NCBI GenBank assembly: GCA_026874595.1
Contig: CM049306.1
Coordinates: forward strand, 107,713,142 to 107,777,141
DNA from: Sipunculus nudus
Taxonomy: Eukaryota > Annelida > Sipuncula > Golfingiida > Sipunculidae
Direction: 5' to 3'
Length of the DNA stretch: 64,000 bases
Each line of letters begins with the position of its first letter. Position 1 is the stretch's first letter. Below, piece after piece: positions 1 through 12,300 of this stretch. Both the position numbers and the translations under genes were made by a program. The notes beneath the pieces are model-generated. The model was not told where the DNA came from, searched no databases, and was given only the letters and a program-made list of their open reading frames with translations.

Positions 1-915
1 GAAACAGATGTTACATGATGTATTACAGAGGCTGGGCACACCAACAGGGTACCTCTGGAAGAAATCACTGAAACAGATGTTATATAATGTATTACAGAGG
101 CTGGGCACACCAACAGGGTACCTCTGGAAGGAATCACTGAAACAGATGTTATATGATGTATTACAGAGGCTGGGTACCATACTGGGTTCCTCTGGAAGAA
201 ATCACTGAAACAGATGTTATATGATGTATCACAGATTCTGGGCACACGAACAGGGTTCCTCTGGAAGGAATCACAGAAACAGATGTTATATATTGTATTA
301 CGGAGGATGGCCAAACCAACAGAGTTCCTCTGGAGGGAATCACTGAAACAAATGTTTTATGATGTATTACAGATGCTGGGCACATCAACAGGTTTCCTAT
401 GGAGGGAATCACTGAAACAGATGTTATATGATGTATCACAGATGTTGGGCACACAAACAGGGTTCCTCTGGAAGGAATCACTGAAACAGATGTTATATGA
501 TGTATTACAGAGACTGGCAACACCAACAGGGTTCCTCTGGAAGAAATCATTGAAACAGATGTTTTATGATGTATTACAGATGCTGGGCACACCAACAGGT
601 TTCCTATTGAGGGAATCACTGAAACAGATGTTATATGATGTATTACAGAGGCTGGTTACACGAACAGGGTTCCTCTGGAAAGAATCACTTAAACAGATGT
701 TATATGATGTATCACAGATTCTGGGCACACAAACAGGGTTCCTCTGGAAGGAATCACTGAAACAGATGATATATAATGCATTACAGAGGATGGCCACACC
801 AACAGAGTTCCTCTGGAGGGAATCACAGAAACAGATGTTATATAATATATTATAGAGGATGGGCACATCATCAGGATTACTCTGGAAGGAATCACTGAAA
901 CAGATGTTATCGATG
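1..915. repeat. 69-bp tandem array (about 13 units), cut by the left edge
   Basis: The unit is 69 bp and starts near GAAACAGATGTTATATGATG; the motif recurs every 69 bases from position 1 to about 915. Copies differ by scattered substitutions. Since 69 is a multiple of three, frames stay open: the plus strand reads as 23-residue repeats (214-855), and two minus frames are also largely open. Openness in several frames, and no splice or start context, point to a minisatellite rather than a coding exon. The array runs off the left edge. Confidence 0.9.
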
Positions 916-1674
916 GCATAGTCACTGTATTTATTTAAGTAAATGGTAATCAATAGTAATGAATAATTTTTGTGTTTCACTAACACATTAGGCAGGTACC
1001 ATAATGATGGCTGTTTTTGTAAAACCTCACCTATATAGAATATATATATGATATTATGGCAAATATCTTTTTCCCTTCAATTTAAAATCTTCTGCATGGA
1101 TTTCAGTTATACTTTATCTTTCAAAGAGGTTGTGAAAAGTTTAAAAATTCAAAAATATTATGACAACTGCAGATTCTTGCCCAGGGAAAATTAGGTAAAA
1201 TTAAACACGGTCTGTCAAGATCATTAAGTGAGAGACTGATCGAATTAAAATTCTTTGTACATGATATGCTCTGCTATCTCTTGCAAACAAACCAGTTGCA
1301 TATTTTTTTTTACTAAACAACACCAGCTAGTGCTTGCTCTTTACACGCTGAGACTCGCACAGGTTTCCTTTATGACCATATTTTTACCCTGTGTTTCACA
1401 AAATGAACAAATAATTGGGCTGATTATCAATTTATTTATATTTAACTGTTAATATATGAAATTCTCTTGTATGCTATTTATAACTAGATATTTCTTGGCA
1501 CCACAGGTGCCATAGAATCCCCACACAATTAATCCCCCTGCCCCATCTTCAGCAGCATATACTGACACTTGGCAAGCGACTATGGTTTCTTCCATCTATC
1601 AACTTGAGAAACAATATTTTTCACCAAATATGGGGGCCAATATGTTGAATCTCCTTTGAGAAAAGAGCATTAAT
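916..1674. other. AT-rich spacer, no feature seen
   Basis: No long open frame, splice-flanked coding block or clear repeat was found here. If the TTF2 gene continues to the left, this is intronic sequence of that gene. Confidence 0.5.
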
Positions 1675-2430
1675 TTATTTTACGGAAATGGGCAGGTAGG
1701 TGGTGCCACTTGTCTGGTTTACAAGAAATTTTCCAAGATGGATAGACAAGCCAAATTTTAGACCGATCCCTTGAACCACTCCAGGGTATGAGCAATTTTC
1801 TCCCAAAGCACATGTACAGATGGACGCCAAGGCAGAACAATTGCAGATGGCACCACCAGTCTTAAGTACATGATGGAGGAGTCCAAGATCTATGGTTATG
1901 AACAATTTAGGCCAATAGGGCAAATCATTTCCCAAAGAAGAGCATTAAATTATTTTACTGAAACGGGAAGGTAGGTGGTGCCACTTGTCTGGTTTACTAG
2001 AAAACTTTCCAAGATGGATGGACATGCCAATTTTCAGACCTATACCTCAAACCACTCCAGAGATATGAGCAATTTTCACCCAAAACACATGTACAGATGG
2101 ACGCCATGCCAAAACGATTGCAGATGGGGCCACCAGTCTTGAGTACAAGATGGAGGAGTCCAAGATCTATGGATCCGCACAATTTCAGGCCAATAGGTCA
2201 TATCACTCATCAGAAAAGGGCATTAATTTATTCTACAAAACCCAGAAGGTAGGTGGAGCCACCTGTTTGGTTTACGAGAATACTTTCCAAGATGGATGGA
2301 CATGCCAAATTTCAGACCAATACCTTGAACCACTCCAAAGATATGAGCAATTTCCACCAAAAGCAAATGTACAGATGGATGCCACACAATTATGATTAGC
2401 ACCACCAGTCGTGAATACAAGATGGAGGTA
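1675..2430. repeat. Diverged tandem repeat, ~277-bp period, about 2.7 copies
   Basis: A block containing GGTAGGTGGTGCCACTTG recurs near 1,690, 1,970 and 2,246, so the period is about 275-280 bp. Within each copy, CCAAGATGGATGGACATGCC and GTACAGATGGACGCCA recur in the same order. Each unit carries two near-palindromes of the type GGTGGYRCCACC, like the 280-bp core repeats at 8.7-9.9 and 40.1-41.5 kb. It is probably an old relative of that repeat superfamily. Open frames in the block are shadows of the repeat. Confidence 0.75.
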
Positions 2431-2499
2431 TCCAAGATCAATAAACATGCACAATTTTTGCCCAATCTGTCCATTAGTTTTGGACTTATCATTGCCACT

Positions 2500-2960
2500 T
2501 GAGGTATTAAAAGGTGCAAAAACAAGAAAAGGACAGATGGTGGTGCCACCTGTCTTCCACAAAAGACAAAGCTCTCCAAGATCTTCAGTCAATTTGATTT
2601 TTGGACCAATCCATGCATTTCTTATTGAGATATTCATGATTTTGTTTGATTTTCACCATATATGGCAATATTCAAGGTCAAGGCCACTCTCATATGAAAG
2701 GTCATTACCGCTTTTTAAATATACATCTTCTCATAACCCATGTCTATGTATATGCATAATATGAAAGAAATCTGTACATTAGTTTTTGACTTATAATGCT
2801 CACAGTACTGTTTAGTGGCAATGATGGGGGTATTAAACAGCATGAAAACAAGAAAGGATAACAGGTGGCACCACCAGTTTCTGGTACGTGACAACACTAT
2901 CCAAGATCTTCCGTCAAGTTGATTTTTGGGTCAATCCATGCAAAATTTCTTGAGATATTA
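2500..2960. repeat. Further diverged copies of the GGTGGTGCCACC repeat family
   Basis: Two blocks share an order of motifs: AAGAAAAGGACAGATGGTGG then GGTGCCACCTGTC, then CCAAGATCTTC followed by GTCAATTTGATTTTTGG (about 2,520-2,610 and 2,850-2,930). They continue the mid-repetitive tract to the left. No coding signal was seen from here to the TTF2 exon at 3,209. Confidence 0.5.
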
Positions 2961-3208
2961 AAGAATATGTGTGATTTTTCCCCAAAATGGACTCTCCTAG
3001 TAAAGGTCATGACCCCATTTTAAAATATGCTTCGTCCTCTCACCCATATCTATGCACATGTCAAGTTTGGTAAAGATCCGTAAAATATTTTTTGTGTTAT
3101 TGCATCTAAACTAAATCTCTGCAGCGGTGGCGCAACCGTGCTTAAACCAAAGTATTGCAACTTTGTCTTGGGATACAATAAAGCACCAGAGCCTGGAACA
3201 GTACATAC

Positions 3209-3331
3209 AGTGGCTGAGCTGCTTCTCCTTGCTGAGCCAGTCCTCTTCCTTGTCTTTGCTGCGGCGTTCCTCTAGCCCTCTGGCTACCAACGAGATCATC
3301 GTTAATGTCTTACCAAGCCCCATGTCATCAG
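3209..3331 (-). CDS. TTF2: TTF2 exon 11 (Walker A / motif I); last exon in the window
   Basis: Acceptor TTGTTACAG, donor GTATGT, phases 1 to 1. Encodes ADDMGLGKTLTMISLVARG followed by a charged insert and DWLSKEKQLSH. Lys509 of GLGKT is the expected nucleotide-binding lysine. No later exon was found in 1-3,208, so the next intron is longer than 3.2 kb. Confidence 0.93.
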
Positions 3332-6300
3332 CTGTAACAAAAACAAGAGTAAGTCACAATGTTATGCTAACCATTTGTCTTATGTCACCATGTTTCTCTG
3401 AAGGTTTCCTTACATGTGTATAAGTAATCAGTTTTCAAAACACTTTAAAATTGGAATTATAAATCTTTAAAACAGAACTGTAGGTAATGATGTATATACA
3501 TAATAACATATATATTTATGTCTGTATGTGTGCTTTTCAGATAGTGTATATATTATCACATGTGCCTACAGTCAGTTAAAGGTTACCCAAAACTATCTAA
3601 CATATCTTTGTGGTTGGACCAATATACAATTTTGAATAATTCTTACATCTTAAAATGTTTAGCTATAAGGCAAGTGTCCTTAATACCTCTGACCTACCTA
3701 GAATGCCACCTGGTGGCTGCTGCTGTTCACGCCAAGTCAGCCAGGCCTGAGCTTGTCTCTGGTGTTCCATCAATGGTACCAGTAATCCTTCAGGATCCTG
3801 CAAAGTCTCCTCTGACCCAGGACAGGTCTCCAGCTGCCTGAACATACAAATTAGCTGAATGAAACACATGGTTTAGTTCAGGATCAGAAGTTAACTTTTC
3901 ATAGAAAAAATAGCTTGTATGAATAACAATGACATTTCCTGATTAGTAAAGTCCTGGTAATATAACTTAAAAGGTATAACTATTGTACTTTTATCAAATT
4001 TTTTATGACTTTATTAGAAAATATTTTATCAGCTTCAGTCACAAATAAAGAACTGTTACAAAAATTTTGCCATTGAAAGTGGAGGCCACCCTACAGTTAC
4101 TGTCAGCTGGGCTAAAATCTAAACCTTAATCAAAAATATAATTGCTTCCTACTATTACAAAAGACAAACAATACAAATGTCTATTTACAGATAAAGGCAG
4201 CCAGAGGATAAGCATGATTACAAAGAAATTGTTTAAATATATCAAATGCACACACCAACACTGCTGGCCTATCCTATGATTAAACCTGGATACACTGGCA
4301 GTGACTTACCTGTGCAGTTTCTCTATGGCCTGGTTGGTGACACTGCCGACCTGCTGGAGTCTTGCTGTAGTCATTCTGCCCCCGTACAGACTTTGACCAT
4401 GTGGGTTCGCTGTACATATTGGAAAAATGAATAAATTAAAGGAGACCCTTTAGTCATATTATACCACCAGAAAAATGTACTGGCTGAAAATATTTTTATT
4501 CCAAAGACAAAAACAAACATGTTCTAAGGTAAATTTGAAATTTCCTGGGATCATGCATGCTAAATTTCAAGGTGCTGACACCACGAATTGGCCAAAATTG
4601 GCCACTGTGCCTAGCAGCTTGGTGACCACTGCCTTATTAAATACGTATGGATTTGCTGGAAATTGAACTTAGATATAACTTAGATATAACTTAGAGATAT
4701 TTTATTGATTAACATTTCTATTGAGTTTTAACAAAATCCATCATATTCCTCTTACGTTATTGCGGCGACACCTAAAAGTAGGCTAGTGACTGCTGACCTT
4801 ATTAAATATGTATGGATTTTGCCCATAATCAAACTTGGGCAAGATAATTTATTGACAAGTAGTTATGGTGAGTTTCATGTAAATCCATCAAAGCCCAGTA
4901 AGTGATCACGGCAACACTAAAATTTAACAGAGGATGGACAAACGGATGAATGCCAGGTATACCATAAAACGTCCCATCATAGACAGGCGTATAAAGGATT
5001 TTCTCATGAAATTTTCGGGATAGCACAGCAATGATACAAGGAACAATTGATTAAATTGTGCAGTGATACGGATCCTGATGCAGGAATTTTTAAAAGAAAA
5101 AATGCTGCTTTTCTGTCAATGCAACATGGACCTAAGAGTGTCTTGTGTAGATCAGTTTGACCTCCAGCCCATCCTTACCTGCATACAGCTGCTGCATGAC
5201 ACTTGAGGGCAGCGGGACCACATGGTCCGTCAGCTTGGTCTGCTTCATGCCCAGTGCTGCCCCCTGTTCAGCAACAGCAGCCACACCAGCACCCATCCTG
5301 GCCACAGCCCCAGCAGACCCAGAACTGGTAGACGGCTGTTTCTGCACCATCACCACCTTCACTTCTTTCTTCTCTCCATTCCCAGCTCCTGATAAAATAC
5401 TACACAATGATACACAGGCCTCATTCTTTTTTCTACTTTCTGAATATCTAAATTAAAATTTGTTTTGATTTCACAGATATTAACCTGATATGATTTCTAA
5501 TAGTTCAAGAGTAAAGACATTTTATTAAATTAACATAAACTATTACACAGTATAAAATAACACAGTTAAAATACAAATACATTTTTTTTTGGTCAAAATT
5601 TATCCTTGGCATTTCCTCACATTTTAAAGCTGTTTTGGCCAAGTGAAGTGGTTATTTTATTGCTTCATATTTTATGACATATGATAAAGTAACACAGTTA
5701 AATACAAATACATTTTTTGTAAAAAAAACTTTTCCTTGGCATTTCCTAAAATTTTAAAGCTGTTTTGGCCAAGTGATGTTGTTATTTTATTGCATCATAT
5801 TCTCCTTAACAATACTTGGTATACAGTTATTTCAGAACTGACAAATTCAAAATTAAATCATGGTGTCCTCCAACAACTTGCATTAAAATATGACAAAAAA
5901 ATTAGGGTGACAAATACTCTAATCAAAGTCCTCCACTTAATTTTTCCGACAAATATCAAACAAAATGCATGTCCCTGTATCTGACCTGCACTCTTAGCTA
6001 TGTTGAGAAGTGTTTGTTGACGATGTATCTGCACATCTAACGCCGCCAGTTTCTCCGTCAGATCATCTACCTGCCTCTGTATCTTTGCCCCTCCATCAGG
6101 AAGACTTGACAACTTCACTGTCCTCATTACATACTGCAAGAAAAGGTAGCTGTTTAAAGGACAAACAATGGGGTCAGCGCTCAGGCTGAGTGGAATGTTT
6201 ATTTAACAACCATCATCAGTACTTGGACAGTTCCTGGTTAAAATCTAACATTGACAGATTTCAGAGAAAGCTGGGCCTGGGAGCAATAGTACAGGCATCA

Positions 6301-9300
6301 ATAAAAATGGAATGTTCAGCATCAGATCATGGCCAAGGGTAGTGAGTGTCAGGTGTGCAAAAACACAAACATTTATCCCCCCTACACATAACCCATCTAG
6401 ATTGGTGGCTTTGTTCCTTCCTTTTAGCCACATAGAAAACTGACACATCTTTCACCTAGTGGTAAAATCCTGAAGTGTTGACATGACCAGGTACTAAATA
6501 TACCATACTCTGTATGACAGAAAGCTTAATTAGTTCCAATACACAGCAGAAAGAAACATTTAGCACCCACCTGCTGTGCCTTTAACTGTCTCTCCACCTG
6601 TTCTCGTTGGGCTTTATCCTGCTGCAGCTTGGAGGCTGATACAGTCACTACCTGTCTTACTTGCTGGCTGTTGGCTGGTTTATTCACCACATGGCTGGCT
6701 GTCTTGGATTCACCTTCTTTACCTGAGGGCTGACTTGCCAGTTTTGTGACAACGTTAATTTTTGGTACCTGGCTTGTCTGGTTAATATCATCTTGTTTTA
6801 TTTGAGGTTTTTGAATATGGTCTCCACGTTCATGCACATGCACTGTTGCTGTTTTAGCACCTTCCCCTTGATCATGTACTTTATTCCCTGTAATAATCAA
6901 TCATGAAAAAAAATCAATTTTTTGCTTGGGTGAATTTTTATTATTTAACACAAGAACTTAATCTATGATTTAATAATTGTATTTAATATTTCTGACTCTG
7001 ATTTATCTGGATACAAGCTTCTCAAATAGGGGTCAAATACACTTAATAGGGCAGCAAGTATCTTTTCCAGACTACAATTTTTGCATATAATTAGAGAGAG
7101 AACAAATATGTTAAGTTACTTAAGTTCAGTAACTTGACTCATCATAATATGTACCATTATCAATCAATGTGGGGATGGATTGAAATAAAAGACAAAATAA
7201 TAAATAAACAAAGGTACATTCATGGGATATATGGGATATTTAAAAGAAATATTTACAATATCTTAAAATCCTAAATATTGAATCAATATCACTTTAATAC
7301 ATTTACATGAGACACTGATGCACAGTAAAATTTAACTGAATTCTAAAAAATCTGATTACCAGACACGTATAACTATAAATATGTTATACAAAAAGGTAGA
7401 CATGCAATATAACCAGCAGAATATAGTAAATTTACCACTGTCTGTTGGTGCTGCAGGCCAGTCCTGTCTGGTAGAGTCATTTTCAGGTGGTGACTTTCTG
7501 TGTTCTGTAGGCGCTGAATGATTGTGATCTGCTGCACTTGGCTTCTCCTCATGAGCTACTCCCCTCTCTGATGATGTAGATGATGATGATGGTTTTCTTG
7601 GGGCTTCAACCTTAGTGATGACACATTCGTCATCAGACTCCTCACCGCTGCTGTCACTTGACACATCCTTCTTGTCTCTCCATCCTGATGTCACTTTCTG
7701 AATAATGTAATAAAATTACATAACTAACCTTGTGTTTGATCTCCCTATATATAGCTTACTAATACAAAGATGTGATAAAAGCATAAACAATGTTCAGTTT
7801 AATTATATGACCATTCTAAAGCATAAGATTTACCTTTTAATTAAGATCAAGCAATCACTTGAATGAGAATTAATTGACACAGTCATCCTTGAAAGTTAAT
7901 ACATTCACATTTTACGGGTGTAACAATAAATTAAACATTAACTCCTGATTCCTTGATCGTTTTGATCACTTTTCAAGTCAAACAACTAGAAAATCAAGCC
8001 ACTTTTATCACTCACTTGAGATAACTATAATATCAAGCTGTCTTTATCACTAACTTGAGATACCTGTGCAGTCTCATCACCAACCTGTTCTTGTTTTTGT
8101 CTGATGATATGTCCACACCAAGTACTCTTCTCGTCCCGACCTTTCCCACATCTATAATAGTGCCTGAAAAGGAAACAATTTTGAGTGGATGTTTCAGCAA
8201 AGGAATGTGAACATTTTACCCTTGAATGTTCTACTGGATGCAAAAAAACGAGGCTAAAGTGGCTGTAACATACACAGCATATGAGAACATATCAGCAATG
8301 ATGTAGTGGTGGTGAAGTGGTGCAATGAAACTAAACAAAGTTTTTTTATACAAATACACTGATATGTGCAAAATGACAAGCATAAAATTAAATTGGCAAC
8401 AGCAGCAGTTTATTCAGACAACTGAATTTTTAAGCTTTTGGAGAAAAAACTCATGATATTGACAATTTTTGGTTAAAATTGTTTGGTAGTAACTTAATTA
8501 GAACAAGAAGTAAAAAGTTGCAAGAACTCAAGTTTTGTTAGCTGTGAGAATTTATTGTATCCGCCAAAACGAAGTTTTGCGGATACTATGTTTTTGACCG
8601 GGTTCCGCCGCCGCTGCCGCCGCATTCGTTTCCGGAGAACTCCTCTGAGACTACTGGACTGATTTTTCCGAAAACTTACACAAATTATCGGGTCACATGT
8701 GAACTGGTGCCTAACCAAGTGACCTTAACCTCTGGTCTCTGCCCAGCATCCGTTTGTGTGTCTGTTTCTACACATAAACCCATATATCTCGGAAACCGTT
8801 TGACCGATCCGGAAAATTTTTTTACACAAATGTAGCCCTGGGATAGCTTTATAACATACACAACAAAAGGTGGCGCCACCTGCAACCATGTTTGCACAGT
8901 GTCCATCTGTTCATCTGCCTGGGGTTAAAATCACTCATATCTCTGCAGTGGTTTGACTAATTCACCTAAAATTCGGCATGCATATACATCCTAGATAGCT
9001 TTCTTGATTTTATGACAGATGGCGCCACCTACATTCACGTTAACGCTCCACACATAAACCCATATATCTCGGGAACCGTTTGACCGATCCGGAAAATTTT
9101 TTTACACAAATGTAGCCCTGGGATAGCTTTATAACATGCACAACAAAAGGTGGCGCCACCTGCAACCATGTTTGCACAGTGTCCATTTGTTCATCTGCCT
9201 GGGGTTAAAATCACTCAAATCTCTGCAGTGGTTTGACTAATTCACCTAAAAATCGACATGCATATACATCCTAGATAGCTTTCATGATTTTATGACAGGT

Positions 9301-12300
9301 GGCGCCACCTACATTCAAGTTAACGCTCCACACATAAACCCATATATCTCGGGAACCGTTTGACCAATCTGGAAAAAAATTTTACACAAATGTAGCCCTG
9401 GGATAGCTTTATAACATACACAACAAAAGATGGCGCCACCTGCAACCATGTTTGCACAGTGTCCATTTGTTCATCTGCCTGGGGTTAAAATCACTCATAT
9501 CTCTGCAGTGGTTTGACTAATTCACCTAAAATTCGGCAAGCGTATACATCCTAGATAGCTTTCTTGATTTTATGACAGGTGGCGCCACCTACATTCACGT
9601 TAATGCTGCAGACATCCAAGCTCATATCTCGGGAACCGTTTGACCAATCAGGAAAAAAAATTTACACAAATGTAGCCCTTGGATAGCTTTATAACATGAA
9701 CAAAAATGGTGGCACCACCTGCAGCTATTTTTGCACAGTGTCCATCTGTTTGTCTGCTGTGGGATAAAATCACTCATATCTCTGCAGTGGTTTGACTTTT
9801 CCACATGAAATTTTGCATGTGTATATATCTTGGATAGTTTTTCATTCAAATAACAGATGGCGCCACCTACAATCATGTTTATGTGGAAAAGATCCATTCA
9901 AATATTTAACACATGGAACTCTATATCCCCTTGCCACTCAATCCATGCCTCACTTCACCCGTCCTTCTCTGATTTTGGCGGATACACGTAGTCGCTTGTC
10001 GACTATCCGTATTCTAGTTTCTCAATTGTTTTTGGAACGGTGAGATCGTACTTACTTTTGTCTCTGACTTGTCATTTTGAGGACTTACTTTATTTCTCTC
10101 TTATTTTTACTGGGATGCAGGGTCTGCAGTTCAATGATGGACTCTGGGTGCTGGAGGCAATGTACTGGTTTCACATCACTGTGGAGAAAAAGCATTATTT
10201 ATCAAGTTAATGATCAAGCATTACCAATCCTTTATTAAATGTAATGTTAACCCTGGAGTCATTGATTCCATGATAAATGTCTTGTTCTATATCATACCAT
10301 CAATGCAACAAAGGACCAAACATCTGTTTGTAAATGCTGTTTAGAATCTTGTGGATCAGTCATTCAATGTTACTTAGAGTTATGGACAGAAAAACTAAAA
10401 TCCAGTTGCCAAAAAAAATTTACTTATTTTACTGATAGAGCATAGCACTCATTCCCCGAATGTGATTTTTTATGTATCATTATGAACTCTCTTTGACACC
10501 AACAGGTGGGAAGGAAAATAATTGTATTGATAGTGCTCGAGTTATAACAAGCTCATAACTGGCTTAATGTGATACTCATGTGACAGGCTGGCTTAATGTG
10601 ATACTCATATGAACAACTGGCTTAATGGGATACTCATGTGACAGGCTGGCTTAAATTGATACTCATATGACCAGCTGGCTTAATGTGATACTCAGGTGAC
10701 AGGCTGGCTCAATGTGATACTTATGTGACACCCTGGCGTAATGTGATACTCATGTGACCAGCTGGCTTAATGTTATACTCATGTGACCAGCTGGCTTAAT
10801 GTGATACTCATGTGGCAGGCTGGCCTGATGTGATACTCAGGTGACAGGCTGGCTTAATGTGATACTCAGGTGACAGGCTGGCTTAATGTGATACTCACAT
10901 GACCGGCTGACTTAATGTGATACTCACGTGGCTGGCTGGCTGAAGGAGCATTTCTCTGGACAGATGTAGAAGCTCTTGCCTTGAGTTGGGCCTTCCTTTG
11001 TCCCTGTCTTCAAATAGCAAGACTTGCCTGTGGAGGAAAATAAATAATTAATCTCAAGCTTTCAATCTGTATATATTTTTATTCTAGTCTGTATGCTAAA
11101 CGTAAATACAACCTGCATTCTTTGGAATAAACAAAATCAAAACATGATATAAACAGGTTTATTTTGCAATTGCAACACTGTTTTTTACTTTGATCCTTAT
11201 TATGAAGGTGATATCATTAACATGGTAGTTTTGTGTAAAAGCTGTTTCATGATAACTTATATCATGACAACAAATAAAAATTTCAGACTGCATTATCTAC
11301 TGATATCTTGACCTGAAGTTGAAAAGAATTGTAACAAACTAACGATTTGTCCAAGCCTACCGCCGGTATCTTATGCACAACAGGTGTCGCATAATAAATT
11401 GTTTCCTGAAAAAGGCCAACACATATTATTTTCCTGAGAATCCACACATAAATTTGCTCATAACTGGAGTTTATTATATTAGAGGTTGGGTCCGGGGAAT
11501 CTGGGTTCCTTGTCTGAACCCAGCAGAGCCCCTACCTTAAGCTTAATTTTCCTGTTAAAATAGTACATGGTTTCCCATTTTCGCGATAGATGGCGCTTCA
11601 ATCGCAGATATAAATGAACAAAACTTGCTCCTGCTGGTATCTCGTCTTCACGGCTCACTTAGTAGCGTGTAGGGCTCCTAGTCTAGAGATCGTAGGTTCA
11701 ATCTCGATTCAGGCGACTTCTGATGCTTAGTAGTTGTTTATGATAGAAGAGTTGAGTGTAGGGACATCTACAGGGAAAGGTAGGAGTTAAAATAGAGAAT
11801 GAGAGGAGACAGTTTTATTTATTGACAAATGTACCATAGCATTTGTCAAAGCAAAGGTACTTCTTGTGATATTATGTATAATCCTCAGAAAACAGAATGT
11901 TTGGTGATTAGACCAAAAGGTTACAATCTTGTCTGTCAAAAGGTGACATTAGGAGGCTTGGAAATTAAGTTTGTATCAAAATTGAAATATTTAGGCGTTG
12001 TAATTCAAGATACTCTGCAAGATCATGAAGATATGTTAATGCAGTTGAGAAGTTTATATGCATGAAGTAATATTCTTTTGCGTAAATTTAGTAAATGTTC
12101 ACCGCCGGTCTTGCACCCTTGTACTAAGCATACTGTTCAAATTTTTATAATGTCACACTGTGGTGTAATTATTCAAAACAGATGTACAGTAAAATCAGGG
12201 TTGGTTGTAATAACGTACTCAGACGGTTTCTTAACTATTCTAGAATGGATAGTGCCAAGGCAATGTATGTAGCTAATGGACTAGATAACTTTGATGTGGA

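Noticed and set aside
214-855. 213-codon plus-strand repetitive open frame
   Set aside because: Produced by the 69-bp array, and two other frames are open too; kept only as a finding to test.
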